A stretch of 63,907 bases of DNA from Nitrospinota bacterium (GCA_016217735.1 JACRGQ010000043.1:1-63907), one strand, 5' to 3'. Positions 33,315-42,489 are shown, counted from the stretch's first letter. The notes: a model not told the origin generated them from the letters alone. Numbers and translations: made by a program.

Positions 33315-34957
33315 TCCGCGTGGCGCTGGCGCAGATCAATGCGGTGATGGGGGATTTCGCCCGCAACGCCGCCAAAATCACCGCCGCCATCGAAGCGGCG
33401 AAAGGGGAAGGGGCGGCGCTCGTCGTTTTTCCCGAGTTGGCGGTGACCGGCTATCCGCCCGAGGACCTGCTCTTCAAGGATAACTTCATTCATGCGGCGG
33501 CGCGGGCGGTGGACGACATCGCCAAAGCGGCGCGCGGCATCTGCGCCGTGGTGGGCTATCCCCGCCGCCACGAGGGGAAGCTTTACAACGCCGCCGCCGC
33601 GCTGATGGACGGCCGGGTGGCCGCGGTGGCGCACAAAACCGAATTGCCGAACTACGGCGTATTCGACGAAAAACGGTATTTTGCCTCCGGTGACGGCGGC
33701 GCGGTCACGGTTAACGGCGTGCGCATAAGCATCACCATCTGCGAGGATATCTGGGTGGAGGGTTCGCCGGTGGCGGCGCGCTGCGCCCGCGCCGATGTGG
33801 GCCTGGTGTTGAATCTTTCATCATCGCCCTACCATCTGGGCAAAACCGAAACGCGCCGCGGCGCGGCCACCGCCTTTGCGAAAAAATGCGGCAAGCCGCT
33901 GGTCTATTGCAATCTCGCGGGGGGACAGGACGAACTGGTGTTCGATGGCGGGTCGTTTGTCTGTGGCGCGGACGGCGCGGTGATTGCCGCCGCGCGCGAA
34001 TTCGCCGAGGATATGCTTATCGCCGATGTGCCGCTGAACGCGGGTGAAGCGGCGGCCAACAAAATCGCGCCGCCGCTGGCCTATCCGGAAAACGTCTGGA
34101 ACGCGCTCACGCTGGGCACCCGCGACTATGTGGAGAAAAACGGCTTCAAGAACGCGCTGGTAGCCCTCTCCGGCGGCGTCGACAGCGCGCTCACCGCGGC
34201 CGTGGCGGCGGCGGCGCTGGGGCGGGAAAGGGTTTGGGGCGTGGCGATGCCCTCCAGATACAGCAGCGAAGGGAGCGTGTCCGACGCCCGCGCGCTGGCC
34301 CGCAACCTTGGCATCCGCTTCGACGTCATCCCCATCACGGATCTGATGGACGGCTTTGACCGCGCGCTCGGGCCGCTATTCACCGGCACCGCGCCGGGGT
34401 TGGCCGAGGAAAATATCCAGGCGCGCATCCGGGGGAACCTCATCATGGCGCTTAGCAACAAGTTCGGCTCCCTGGTGCTGGCCACCGGGAACAAAAGCGA
34501 GATAGGCGTCGGATATTGCACTCTCTACGGCGACATGGCGGGGGGGTTCGCCGTCATCAAAGACCTGCCCAAAACCCGGGTATACGATCTCTGCCGCTGG
34601 ATCAACGGCCGTCCGGAGCTTCCCCGGATACCGGACAACACCATCACCAAGCCGCCGTCGGCCGAATTGCGCCCCAACCAGTTGGATAGCGACTCCCTGC
34701 CGGAATATGGCGTCCTGGACGAGGTGCTCCGGTTATATGTGGAAGAAGAAAAAAGTGTTGTGGAGATAATAGCGCTTGGTTATGATGGGCGCGACGTGAA
34801 GAGGACGGTCTCGTTAGTTGATAAAAGCGAGTATAAACGGCGCCAGACGGCGCCGGGCGTGAAGCTGACGCCGAAAGCGTTCGGGAAGGATCGAAGGGTT
34901 CCAATCACAAACCGGTTTTTTATAGATTGGGTGGAGGCAAAAGAAGATAGTGAGTAA
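33311..34957 (+). CDS. nadE: glutamine-dependent NAD+ synthetase
   Basis: A two-domain enzyme. The N-terminal nitrilase-fold glutaminase (residues 1-250) has the Glu-Lys-Cys triad in FPELAVTGYPPEDLL, AHKTELPNYGVFDE and ITICEDIW. The C-terminal synthetase domain has the ATP-binding SGGVDSALT and the NaAD-binding GNKSEIGVGYCTLYGDMAGG. It converts nicotinate adenine dinucleotide to NAD using glutamine nitrogen. At 548 residues it is typical. ATGA-coupled to the DUF3108 gene, with an 8-nt overlap into the decarboxylase gene. Confidence 0.96.
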   Translation: MIRVALAQINAVMGDFARNAAKITAAIEAAKGEGAALVVFPELAVTGYPPEDLLFKDNFIHAAARAVDDIAKAARGICAVVGYPRRHEGKLYNAAAALMDGRVAAVAHKTELPNYGVFDEKRYFASGDGGAVTVNGVRISITICEDIWVEGSPVAARCARADVGLVLNLSSSPYHLGKTETRRGAATAFAKKCGKPLVYCNLAGGQDELVFDGGSFVCGADGAVIAAAREFAEDMLIADVPLNAGEAAANKIAPPLAYPENVWNALTLGTRDYVEKNGFKNALVALSGGVDSALTAAVAAAALGRERVWGVAMPSRYSSEGSVSDARALARNLGIRFDVIPITDLMDGFDRALGPLFTGTAPGLAEENIQARIRGNLIMALSNKFGSLVLATGNKSEIGVGYCTLYGDMAGGFAVIKDLPKTRVYDLCRWINGRPELPRIPDNTITKPPSAELRPNQLDSDSLPEYGVLDEVLRLYVEEEKSVVEIIALGYDGRDVKRTVSLVDKSEYKRRQTAPGVKLTPKAFGKDRRVPITNRFFIDWVEAKEDSE

Positions 34958-35498
34958 CCTTGTACCGCGGAAAATATTTTTCACCAGGGGAGTCGGCGTC
35001 CATAAGGAGGAGCTCCGTTCGTATGAGTTGGCGTTGCGCGACGCGGGCGTTGAACGTTGCAATCTCGTGACGGTGTCTTCCATCCTTCCCCCGCGCTGCA
35101 AGATCATCAGCCGCAAAGAAGGGGAAAAACTTCTCGAGTCCGGCGCCATCACGTTCGTGGTGCAGGCCCGCATCGCCAGCAACGAGCCGCACCGGCTGGT
35201 CGCCACCAGCATCGGCTGCGCCATCCCCACCGATAAAAACGCCTACGGTTATTTGAGCGAGCACCACTCCTACGGCGAAACCGAAAAAAGCGCCGGCGAC
35301 TATGCCGAAGACCTCGCCGCGGCGATGCTGGCCTCCACGCTGGGCATCGAGTTCGACGAAAGCCAGAGCTGGGACGAGCGCCGCCAGGTGTTCAAGATCA
35401 GCAACAAGATCGTCAACACCCGCAATATCACCCAAACCGCAATAGTGAAAGGCCGCGTGTGGCACACCGTGGTCGCGCTAGCCGTCTTTATTCTGTAA
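34950..35498 (+). CDS. pyruvoyl-dependent arginine decarboxylase
   Basis: A 182-residue proenzyme of the PvlArgDC family. Self-cleavage before a Ser in the segment VTVSSILPP would create the pyruvoyl cofactor. The flanking RYEL-type start (HKEELRSYELALRDAG), VQARIASNEP and EHHSYGE are family features. It makes agmatine for polyamines or acid resistance. The start is GTG, overlapping the nadE end. No agmatinase or agmatine deiminase is adjacent. Confidence 0.93.
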   Translation: MSNLVPRKIFFTRGVGVHKEELRSYELALRDAGVERCNLVTVSSILPPRCKIISRKEGEKLLESGAITFVVQARIASNEPHRLVATSIGCAIPTDKNAYGYLSEHHSYGETEKSAGDYAEDLAAAMLASTLGIEFDESQSWDERRQVFKISNKIVNTRNITQTAIVKGRVWHTVVALAVFIL

Positions 35499-35513
35499 CC
35501 AAGGCCGGGGAGC

Positions 35514-37679
35514 ATGCATAGTCCCCGGCTGATTTTTCTTCTAAGCGCGCCCGTGTGCGCGCTTTTTCTTTTTGTGTCCGCCGCCGCGGCCGAAGAAGCG
35601 CCACCCGCATCGAAGCAGGCGCATCAGGAGGCCGCCGGACGGGACGGCCAAAAAACGCTTCAGATCACCGCCGACAGCATCAACTATTCCGAAAAGGGAC
35701 AGACGTTGGCCGCCAAGGGGGACATCCGGATCACGTATGGCGATTTCACCGTCACCGGCCAGGAATGCACGATTCAACGCGAAATCCAGAGGGGGTTCAT
35801 TCAGGGGGATGTGCGGCTGCAGGTGCAAAACGCCGACATCACCGCCCACAACATGGAGTTTTCCCTTGATAGCGGACTCGGCACCCTGTGGGACGCCAAA
35901 GGGGTTTTTGGCGGCAACCTTACTTTTACCGCCGGCAAAATCGAGCGCCAATCCGCCGACCGCTTTATCATAGATGAAGGATCGCTCACCAGTTGCCCGG
36001 CCGATAACCGGGAATGGGTTTTCAAGGCGCGGCGGCTCGACGTCCGGATGGAGGGGATCGCCGTCTTTGAAGGGGCTTCGCTCCAGTTTTACGGCGTGCC
36101 GGTTTTTTATTCCCCCTACTGGTTTGCGCCGGCGGTTACCAAGCGCTCCACCGGTTTTCTGCTTCCCGGCATCGGCTATTCCTCCACGGGGGGAGCCACG
36201 GTGAAAAACAGCTTTTTTTGGGCCATCTCGGATCAGGACGACGCCACCCTCTACCTTGATTGGATGGACTGGCGCGGCATCCGCGAAGGGCTGGAATACC
36301 GCTACGCCTTCGCCGAGCGCACCTACGGCCAATTGAACCTCGACTACCTTCACGACCGGCAACTGCAAGAGCCGCTCTACAGCGCAAAGTACGACCACCG
36401 GATGAAAATCAACGACTACGCCGACAGCATGGCCCGCGCGGATATTGAAAGCCGCACCAGTTACAGCAAGGAATTTGACAACAGCATCATGATGCGCACC
36501 CGGCGCTACACCGATTCGTTCGTCAACGCCCATTTTACCGGAGGGCCGTACGCCCTGTCGCTCACGGGACGCGACCAGCGCGAGCTGGAGGTTACCGGCG
36601 GCGAGGTATTTGGCAAGCGGCCCGAGCTTTTGTTCGCGGCGATGCCCCGGCAAATCGCCGGATTGCCGCTGGTGGCGGAGGGGAGCGCATCGGCCGTTTC
36701 ATTCGCCGCGAACCGGCATGGCGACGGCGAAATAAGCCGCCTTGACGCCCGTCCCCGCTTATCGGCGCCATTCACCCTATCGCCTTTTTTTAACGTTACG
36801 CCGTGGGCGGAGGGGCGTTCCACCTGGTACAGCCGTTCCGAAACGGAAAACCGGGCGTTCGCGGTGAACTACTACGCGGCCGGCGCGGGGGTGGAGGGGC
36901 CGCGCATCCACCGGATATTCAACGGGGATGAAAATGCCTGGAAGCATGTCGTCACCCCCCGGCTCGATTTTACATACGTTCCCGGATACGAAACCGGCGG
37001 CGATGGCCGCCAACAGGCTGTGCCGCTGGACATATTGGACAAGCACGGCCCCAAAACCCTCGCCGCCGTTTCGCTGCTGAACCGCATCTATTCCCGCTCA
37101 CGGGCGGACGAAATCGCGCGGCTCAACATCAGCCAAGGGTACGACTTCCGCGAAGCGCAACGGATCGACATCGCTGAAACGCGCCCCTGGGCCGACCTCA
37201 CGGTGGAATTCAAGAGCCGCCCCGCCGAATGGCTGCTGCTCAACGCCGACCTGGCATATAACCACTACGAGCATGAGCCATCGGCCATGAACCAGGAGGC
37301 GGGGCTTACCTGGGGCGATTTCCATATCTCATATGACCGGCGTTTCGTGAACACCCCGCGTTCAACCTTCTCCTCCGGGCTGTTGGGCTACCGGTTCAAC
37401 AAGGCGTTCTCCACCGAACTCTCGGCCATCTACGATGAAGACCGCGGCGAGGCCACCGGCTCGCTCGCCACCGTGAACTGGGAATCGTGCTGCTGGGGAG
37501 TTTCGTTCAACGCCGGCTCGCGCCGCCGCACCGAGCAGTTGGCTGACGGCGGGGTGCGCTCCGAAACGGAAACCCGCTTTTTCCTTAGCATCAATCTCAA
37601 GGGGATCGGCGACATCGGCGAAAAAAGCGCCCCGCTCATCCCCCCCAAAGTACCCGTGCGGGAAACCTCCGCCCAATAG
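35514..37679 (+). CDS. lptD: LPS-assembly outer-membrane protein LptD
   Basis: LptD is the barrel that inserts LPS into the outer leaflet, together with LptE. Signal peptide, then an OstA/LptA-like jellyroll (about residues 45-190: LQITADSINYSEKGQTLAAKG), then the LptD barrel (GLEYRYAF, LNISQGYDFREAQ). Four Cys are kept: GQEC and TSCP in the N-terminal half and the adjacent pair in ESCCWGV near the C-terminus, matching the disulphide set needed for LptD maturation in E. coli. At 721 residues it is normal. GGGGAG lies before the ATG. Its lptE partner is at 43881. Confidence 0.93.
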   Translation: MHSPRLIFLLSAPVCALFLFVSAAAAEEAPPASKQAHQEAAGRDGQKTLQITADSINYSEKGQTLAAKGDIRITYGDFTVTGQECTIQREIQRGFIQGDVRLQVQNADITAHNMEFSLDSGLGTLWDAKGVFGGNLTFTAGKIERQSADRFIIDEGSLTSCPADNREWVFKARRLDVRMEGIAVFEGASLQFYGVPVFYSPYWFAPAVTKRSTGFLLPGIGYSSTGGATVKNSFFWAISDQDDATLYLDWMDWRGIREGLEYRYAFAERTYGQLNLDYLHDRQLQEPLYSAKYDHRMKINDYADSMARADIESRTSYSKEFDNSIMMRTRRYTDSFVNAHFTGGPYALSLTGRDQRELEVTGGEVFGKRPELLFAAMPRQIAGLPLVAEGSASAVSFAANRHGDGEISRLDARPRLSAPFTLSPFFNVTPWAEGRSTWYSRSETENRAFAVNYYAAGAGVEGPRIHRIFNGDENAWKHVVTPRLDFTYVPGYETGGDGRQQAVPLDILDKHGPKTLAAVSLLNRIYSRSRADEIARLNISQGYDFREAQRIDIAETRPWADLTVEFKSRPAEWLLLNADLAYNHYEHEPSAMNQEAGLTWGDFHISYDRRFVNTPRSTFSSGLLGYRFNKAFSTELSAIYDEDRGEATGSLATVNWESCCWGVSFNAGSRRRTEQLADGGVRSETETRFFLSINLKGIGDIGEKSAPLIPPKVPVRETSAQ

Positions 37680-37813
37680 CCACGCGACGGAGCAATTCCG
37701 CTCCGGCGTCCGCCGCACCCATGCCCTGGGGCGCCAAAATCATTTTCCGGGGGCATCGCCGCCGCAATGGGGGTAATATGACGCGATAACCATTTTTCAG
37801 TGAAGGGGTTTTG

Positions 37814-38617
37814 ATGCCGTTTGCCGACAATCCGCTGGATGCCTATCGTGGCGCGTTGGACGCCTTTCCCGTCAGGATGGGCGTTTCCTCATTCGTTTGG
37901 CCCGCCGGTTATGCCGAAAACGCCAAGCGCCTCAAAGGGGTTTTTGGAGAGGTGCAACTGCTGGCATATGAAGCGCTGGATCAATCCCCGGTAACCGATG
38001 ACGAATTGCGCCAACTGGCCGCGCTCAAGGACGGCGGGTTTTCCTACTCGCTCCACCTGCCGGCCCCCAGCGGTTTGGCGGCCCCCGGCGGCGCCGGCGA
38101 AGCGGCCATCATCAAGGCGGTTGAAACCTTCGCCCCGGCCGGCATCGGCAACTACGTGCTGCACATAGAGCAAAACGGCCATTTCGACCTGCCGCTCGCC
38201 GCCAAACGGCTGGAGCGGATTTTGAAGAAGACCGGCGTCGCCCCGGAGCGCATCTGTGTGGAGAACACCGTCGGCACCCCCTTCGCCCCGGTGTGGGAGG
38301 CCGTGAAGGGGCTGGGCGTTTCGGTCTGCTTTGATATCGGCCACCACATTTACGAAAAGGGCGAGCCGCTCGCCTTCATCGATACCTACGGCCGCCGGAT
38401 ACGGATGTGCCATATTCATGGCGTGGCGGACCGCGACCACCGCCCGCTGTCGGCCCTGCCGGAGGAAACGCTTACCGCCGTCCTTGCCGCCGTGGCCGAT
38501 TGCAAGCCGGCCGGCGCGGTGATCATAGAAAATTTTTCGGTGGGGGACGTGGTGGAATCGGTCCGCTGCCTTGCCCACGGCGCGCGCCGGTTTTTTAACG
38601 TGGCGGCGCAACAATGA
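37814..38617 (+). CDS. cbiR: cobamide-remodelling phosphodiesterase CbiR
   Basis: A TIM-barrel protein of the xylose-isomerase/AP-endonuclease-2 superfamily, 267 residues, with metal-ligand-like His/Glu/Asp positions (SLHLPAP, VLHIEQNG, ICVENT, FDIGHHIYEKG, CHIHGVADRDH, VIIENFS). Its place directly before cobU, cobT and cobS, with an ATGA overlap into cobU, identifies it as CbiR. CbiR cleaves the nucleotide loop of salvaged cobamides to give cobinamide phosphate. AAGGGG precedes the ATG; a TTG one codon earlier is rejected. No B12 riboswitch was recognised upstream. Confidence 0.82.
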   Translation: MPFADNPLDAYRGALDAFPVRMGVSSFVWPAGYAENAKRLKGVFGEVQLLAYEALDQSPVTDDELRQLAALKDGGFSYSLHLPAPSGLAAPGGAGEAAIIKAVETFAPAGIGNYVLHIEQNGHFDLPLAAKRLERILKKTGVAPERICVENTVGTPFAPVWEAVKGLGVSVCFDIGHHIYEKGEPLAFIDTYGRRIRMCHIHGVADRDHRPLSALPEETLTAVLAAVADCKPAGAVIIENFSVGDVVESVRCLAHGARRFFNVAAQQ

Positions 38618-39129
38618 AGACGCTGATCACCGGCGGGGCGCGCGGCGGCAAAAGCGCCCACGCGCTTATGCTGGCGGATCAATCGCCGGGCGCGAAAATA
38701 TTTATCGCCACCGCCGAAGCGCGCGACGCCGAAATGCGCGCCCGCATCGAAAAACATAAAACCGAGCGCGGCGCCCGGTGGATCACCGTGGAGGAGCCGC
38801 TGGCGGTGGCCGAAGCGGTGGCGGCGCATGGCATAGCCGGAAACTGTATCGTGATAGACTGTTTAACGCTGTGGACCAGCAACCTGCTGGAACAGGCCGA
38901 TGACGCCGCGTTCGCCCGCAAGGCGGACGAGCTGGCCGCCGTGGTTATGAACGCGGCGGCGGCGGTGATCGTGGTGACGAACGAGGTGGGGCTGGGCATC
39001 GTGCCGGCCGACCCGCTGTCGCGCGCCTATCGCGACCGTTTGGGATTGGTGAACGCCCGGCTGGCGGCGGCCTGTGGCCGGGTCATATTGATGGTGGCGG
39101 GGTTGCCGCTCATGATAAAGGGGAAATGA
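38614..39129 (+). CDS. cobU: adenosylcobinamide kinase/guanylyltransferase CobU
   Basis: CobU phosphorylates adenosylcobinamide and then attaches GMP. The P-loop GGARGGKSAHA is at residues 7-17, the His region is KHKTERGARWIT, and DCLTLWTSNLL and TNEVGLGIVPADPLSRAYRDRLG are diagnostic. At 171 residues it is standard. It lies between cbiR (4-nt overlap) and cobT (4-nt gap), so the four genes form one cobamide salvage operon. Confidence 0.95.
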   Translation: MKTLITGGARGGKSAHALMLADQSPGAKIFIATAEARDAEMRARIEKHKTERGARWITVEEPLAVAEAVAAHGIAGNCIVIDCLTLWTSNLLEQADDAAFARKADELAAVVMNAAAAVIVVTNEVGLGIVPADPLSRAYRDRLGLVNARLAAACGRVILMVAGLPLMIKGK

Positions 39130-39133
39130 AACC

Positions 39134-40186
39134 ATGAAACGGATAGAGCAATACATCGCCGGCATCGAGCCGGTGAACACCGCGCGCGACGCCGAGGTCC
39201 AGGCGCACCTCAATAATCTCACCAAGCCCCTCGGCTCGCTGGGGCGGCTGGAGGATTTTGCCGCCCGCTTCATCAGGGCCTCGGACAGCTACCCGCCGCG
39301 CCTGAAAAAAAAGGCGATCTACATCATGGCGGCCGACCACGGCGTTTGCGCCGAAGGGGTGAGCGCCTTCCCGGCGGAAGTAACTCCGCAGATGGTGCTC
39401 AACTTCCTGCGCGGCGGCGCCGGCATCAATGTGCTGGCGCGCCACACCGGCTGCGAAACCGTGGTGGTCGACATGGGGGTGAATTACGATTTTGAAAACA
39501 CGCCGGGGCTGGTCAACCGGAAAGTCGCCAAAGGAAGCAAAAACATCGCCAAAGAAGCGGCGATGACCGAAAAAGAACTTGAGCAGGCCATTTTCGCCGG
39601 CATCGGCCTCGCCGAAGAAGCGGCAAAAAACGGCGTCGATATCATCGGCACGGGGGACATGGGGATCGGCAACACCACCCCCTCCACCGCGCTGTATGCC
39701 GCCATGCTGGGGCTGTCGCCCGATACCATCGTCGGCCCCGGCACCGGGCTGGACGCCGCGGGCATCGCCCGCAAGACCGAAGTGCTCAACCGCATTCTCG
39801 CGCTGCACACGCCGTTCGCTTCGCCGCTCGACGCCCTCCGCAAAGTGGGCGGGCTGGAAATCGCCGGGCTGACCGGCCTCATTCTCGGCGCGGCCAAAAA
39901 CCGGATACCGGTGGTGGTGGACGGATTCATCTCGATGGCGGCCGCCATCGTCGCCATTCGCAGCGCGCCGCCGGTTCATCAGCGGGTCTTCTTCGCCCAT
40001 TTCTCAGCCGAGCGGGGGCATCGCCGCATCTGCGAAGAGGTGGGGGTGAAGCCGATACTCGACCTCGATATGCGGCTGGGGGAGGGAACCGGCGCGGCGC
40101 TTGCCATCGGCATTATCGAAGCGTCCGTGAAAATCTACAACGAAATGGCCACCTTCGGGGGCGCCGGCGTTTCCACCGCGCTGTGA
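39134..40186 (+). CDS. cobT: nicotinate-nucleotide--dimethylbenzimidazole phosphoribosyltransferase CobT
   Basis: CobT activates the lower-ligand base as its alpha-ribotide. LTKPLGSLGRLEDFA near the N-terminus, ADHGVCAEGVSAFP, GDMGIGNTTPSTAL and the catalytic Glu in RLGEGTGAALA are intact. At 350 residues it is full length. CobT chooses which base is installed, so with cbiR next door the operon can replace the lower ligand of imported cobamides. Confidence 0.96.
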   Translation: MKRIEQYIAGIEPVNTARDAEVQAHLNNLTKPLGSLGRLEDFAARFIRASDSYPPRLKKKAIYIMAADHGVCAEGVSAFPAEVTPQMVLNFLRGGAGINVLARHTGCETVVVDMGVNYDFENTPGLVNRKVAKGSKNIAKEAAMTEKELEQAIFAGIGLAEEAAKNGVDIIGTGDMGIGNTTPSTALYAAMLGLSPDTIVGPGTGLDAAGIARKTEVLNRILALHTPFASPLDALRKVGGLEIAGLTGLILGAAKNRIPVVVDGFISMAAAIVAIRSAPPVHQRVFFAHFSAERGHRRICEEVGVKPILDLDMRLGEGTGAALAIGIIEASVKIYNEMATFGGAGVSTAL

Positions 40187-40208
40187 GCGGCGGGGCGCGT
40201 TTCCGCCG

Positions 40209-40937
40209 ATGCTGAAACCGCTGCACCTGGCATTCACGTTTCTTACGCGTCTGCCGTTGCCGCAGGTGAAGCAATACGGTGCGGCCGATTTCGGCGCGTC
40301 GTTCGCCTTCTTCCCGCTGGCGGGGGCCGTTATCGGCGGCATTGCGGCCGCCGCCGCATACGGACTGATGGCGGCGGGGGCCGACCCGCGCGTTGCCGCA
40401 TTCGCCGCGCTGCTGCTGCTGACGCTGGTCACCGGCGCGTTGCACCTCGATGGCTTGGCCGACTCGGCGGACGGCCTGCTGAGCGGCAAAGGGCCGCAAC
40501 GCGCGCTGGAGATCATGAAGGAGCCGTTCACCGGCCCGTTCGGCTACACCGCCATTTTCCTTGTCCTTATCGGCAAGTTCGCGGCGCTCTGGCTGCTCTG
40601 CGAACAGGGCCGGTTCGCCGCCATCGCCGCGGCGCTCGCCTTCTCCCGCTGGAGCATGATGGTGGCCGCCTGCAACGCCCCCTACCCCCGCGCCACCGGC
40701 ACCGGCGCGGCGTTCGTCGGCAAATTTTCGGCGGTAACAATCCTCATCGCCACGGCGACCGTTCTTGCCGGCGGCTTTGTGATTGACCCGAAAAAACTGG
40801 CGCTCTTCGCGGCGGTGGCGGCGGGAACGGCGCTGGCGCTGCGGAAGTTCGCCGAAAAGCGGATCGGCGGGGTGACCGGCGACATACTGGGAGCGGTGAA
40901 CGAAACCGCCGAAACGCTTCTCCTGCTCGTGGCCTGA
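40209..40937 (+). CDS. cobS: adenosylcobinamide-GDP ribazoletransferase CobS
   Basis: CobS is the membrane enzyme that joins adenosylcobinamide-GDP to alpha-ribazole (phosphate). FTFLTRLPLP at the start, the metal-binding HLDGLADSADGLLSGK, and GPFGYTAIFLVLIGKF are typical, followed by several membrane helices and the RIGGVTGDILGAVNE segment. 242 residues. It starts 22 nt after cobT and ends the operon. No pseudocobalamin phosphatase gene is adjacent. Confidence 0.94.
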   Translation: MLKPLHLAFTFLTRLPLPQVKQYGAADFGASFAFFPLAGAVIGGIAAAAAYGLMAAGADPRVAAFAALLLLTLVTGALHLDGLADSADGLLSGKGPQRALEIMKEPFTGPFGYTAIFLVLIGKFAALWLLCEQGRFAAIAAALAFSRWSMMVAACNAPYPRATGTGAAFVGKFSAVTILIATATVLAGGFVIDPKKLALFAAVAAGTALALRKFAEKRIGGVTGDILGAVNETAETLLLLVA

Positions 40938-40992
40938 CTTCCAGGCGGTATCGGCCAAATAATTAATTTGATTATTTCCGGTATGGCTGGGG

Positions 40993-41077
40993 TACAATTC
41001 GCAACCGGCAATAATTAAACGAATTTTACCGCGGGACACTGGTTTGCCGCGCATGTTGCGCGGCGGTTCCGCGGTAA
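40993..41077 (+). promoter_or_regulatory. -10 element and nested-hairpin leader of the Lys/Glu peptide gene
   Basis: TACAAT (40993-40998) is followed by a leader of about 98 nt. TTACCGCGG (41026-41034) pairs with CCGCGGTAA (41069-41077), and inside it GCCGCGC (41046-41052) pairs with GCGCGGC (41058-41064). No T run follows, so it looks like a stabilising or regulatory fold. Confidence 0.5.
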
Positions 41078-41102
41078 TGGTTGTACACCTTGGAGGATTC
41101 CC

Positions 41103-41288
41103 ATGAAAAAGTTCCTGACTATCGCTTTTGTGGCCGCCGCTTTCACCTGCTTCGTTGCCCCGGCGTTCGCTGAAGAAGTGAAGGCCGAAGAAAAGAAAGT
41201 CGAAAAGAAGGCCGACAAGAAAGCCGCCAAAACCGAAGCGAAAGCTGAAGTGAAGGCCGAAGAAAAGAAAGCCGAAGAAAAGAAATAA
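41103..41288 (+). CDS. small secreted Lys/Glu/Ala-rich protein
   Basis: A 61-residue precursor: signal peptide MKKFLTIAFVAAAFTCFVAPAFA, then a mature part of about 38 residues made only of Lys, Glu, Ala, Val, Asp and Thr with repeats of KAEEKK. It would be a highly charged helix in the periplasm or outside. GGAGG lies 7 nt before the ATG. The strong translation signal and structured leader suggest high expression. No known family. Confidence 0.75.
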   Translation: MKKFLTIAFVAAAFTCFVAPAFAEEVKAEEKKVEKKADKKAAKTEAKAEVKAEEKKAEEKK

Positions 41289-41300
41289 CCCTTTTTTCTT

Positions 41301-41368
41301 TGTCATCCTGAACGCAGCGAAGGATCTCTTTCCGGAAAGGGATTCTTCGCCTGCGGCTCAGAATGACA
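41301..41368. repeat. dispersed palindromic repeat, family A copy 2
   Basis: TGTCATCCTGA to TCAGAATGACA with the core GATCTCTTTCCGGAAAGGGA. It starts 12 nt after the peptide stop and could act as a 3' hairpin. Confidence 0.75.
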
Positions 41369-41432
41369 GAAGCGTGTAAATATGTTTGGCCGACGGCGCG
41401 GCGGCGCGGTAAACTGTCGTTCCATAAACCCG

Positions 41433-42404
41433 ATGAAAACGATATTCCGGCCCGTGATTGCCGTGGCGCTGCTCGCCCTGACGCCGCTTTTGGCGGGAGA
41501 GGCGCGCGCCACCCAGATATTCGCCGATCAGACGGGGAAAAACTGCGACTACTGCCATATCGGCCGCCCCGACAATCTTGAGTTCACCGCCGACGGCAAC
41601 CTGTTCGTCCGGAATTATTATCAGCTTCCAAACACCGCGAGTGGAAAGCCGAAGAGCGGCCTGGGCGCCGCGCTTGAACGGAAAATCCGCCATCTGCTGC
41701 TGGCGATCCATGCCGCGGCGGCGGTGGCGCTGGCGGGGGCGGCCATCTTCCTCGGCTTTGTGCCGCGCCCGCTGGCGCGGGAGGATATTTCCCCCACGGA
41801 GCGCAAATTCATCTGGACATCGATGGGGCTGGCCATCGGCTGCGGCGCGCTACTCGTTCCGTTCGTCTATGTGCCGGGAAACGATTTCTGGCATTCCACC
41901 TACGGCACTTTTCTTGGCCTCAAGATTGTCCTGACCAACATGCTGGTTCTGCTTATGACGATCAGGCTGATCGTGGCGCGCCAGACGGCGGGACGGCGCA
42001 AAGAGGCCGAGATACTGCTGGCCTTGCCCGATTTTTCCCGGTTCAAGGCGTTTTCACCCGGCGACCTCAAACTCTTTAACGGCCGCAAGGGGCGGCGCGC
42101 GCTCATCGCCTTCAAGGGGAAGGTATACGATGTGACCGAATCACGCCATTGGAACAACGGCTTGCATATGAACAAGCATAGCGCCGGGGCCGACCTGACC
42201 GGCGCCATTGCCGCCGCGCCGCACGGTGAAGCGGTGCTCCACGCCGCGCGGGAAGTGGGAACATACGATCCTTCTCTGACCTCATCGGGCAGCGGGGAGT
42301 TGCGGCGGCTCGACGCGTATGTGGGGCGGTTCAATACCCTCTCTTGGGCTTCCGCCGCCGTGGCGGCCGGGCTGGCGGTCACGCTGGCTTTCTGGCGTCT
42401 ATAA
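41433..42404 (+). CDS. membrane protein with c-type heme motif and cytochrome b5-like domain
   Basis: About 323 residues. A signal peptide leads to a short periplasmic segment with a heme c motif (NCDYCHIG), then about four membrane helices with scattered His (AIHAAAAVALAG; FWHSTYGTFLGLKIV). The cytoplasmic C-terminal cytochrome b5-like domain follows (LFNGRKGRRALIAFKGKVYDVTES...HMNKHSAGADLTGAI, with candidate heme His in MNKHSAG and APHGEAV), then a last helix. It looks like an electron-transfer conduit across the membrane. No partner enzyme is adjacent, and no good Shine-Dalgarno precedes the ATG. Confidence 0.75.
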   Translation: MKTIFRPVIAVALLALTPLLAGEARATQIFADQTGKNCDYCHIGRPDNLEFTADGNLFVRNYYQLPNTASGKPKSGLGAALERKIRHLLLAIHAAAAVALAGAAIFLGFVPRPLAREDISPTERKFIWTSMGLAIGCGALLVPFVYVPGNDFWHSTYGTFLGLKIVLTNMLVLLMTIRLIVARQTAGRRKEAEILLALPDFSRFKAFSPGDLKLFNGRKGRRALIAFKGKVYDVTESRHWNNGLHMNKHSAGADLTGAIAAAPHGEAVLHAAREVGTYDPSLTSSGSGELRRLDAYVGRFNTLSWASAAVAAGLAVTLAFWRL

Positions 42405-42489
42405 CGCCGCCGGGCTGGCGGTTCTTGTGTTACAATCACGAAAAATGGCGGTATCTTTGTTTGGAAAATAACGCTTGTTACGCGGGCGT

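Noticed and set aside
37680-37813. Cobalamin riboswitch before cbiR
   Set aside because: The gap is only about 130 nt and I could not find a B12 box or the expected stems.
40985-41005. Sigma54 promoter before the Lys/Glu peptide
   Set aside because: A TGGC and a CGCA are present but 16 nt apart instead of 12.
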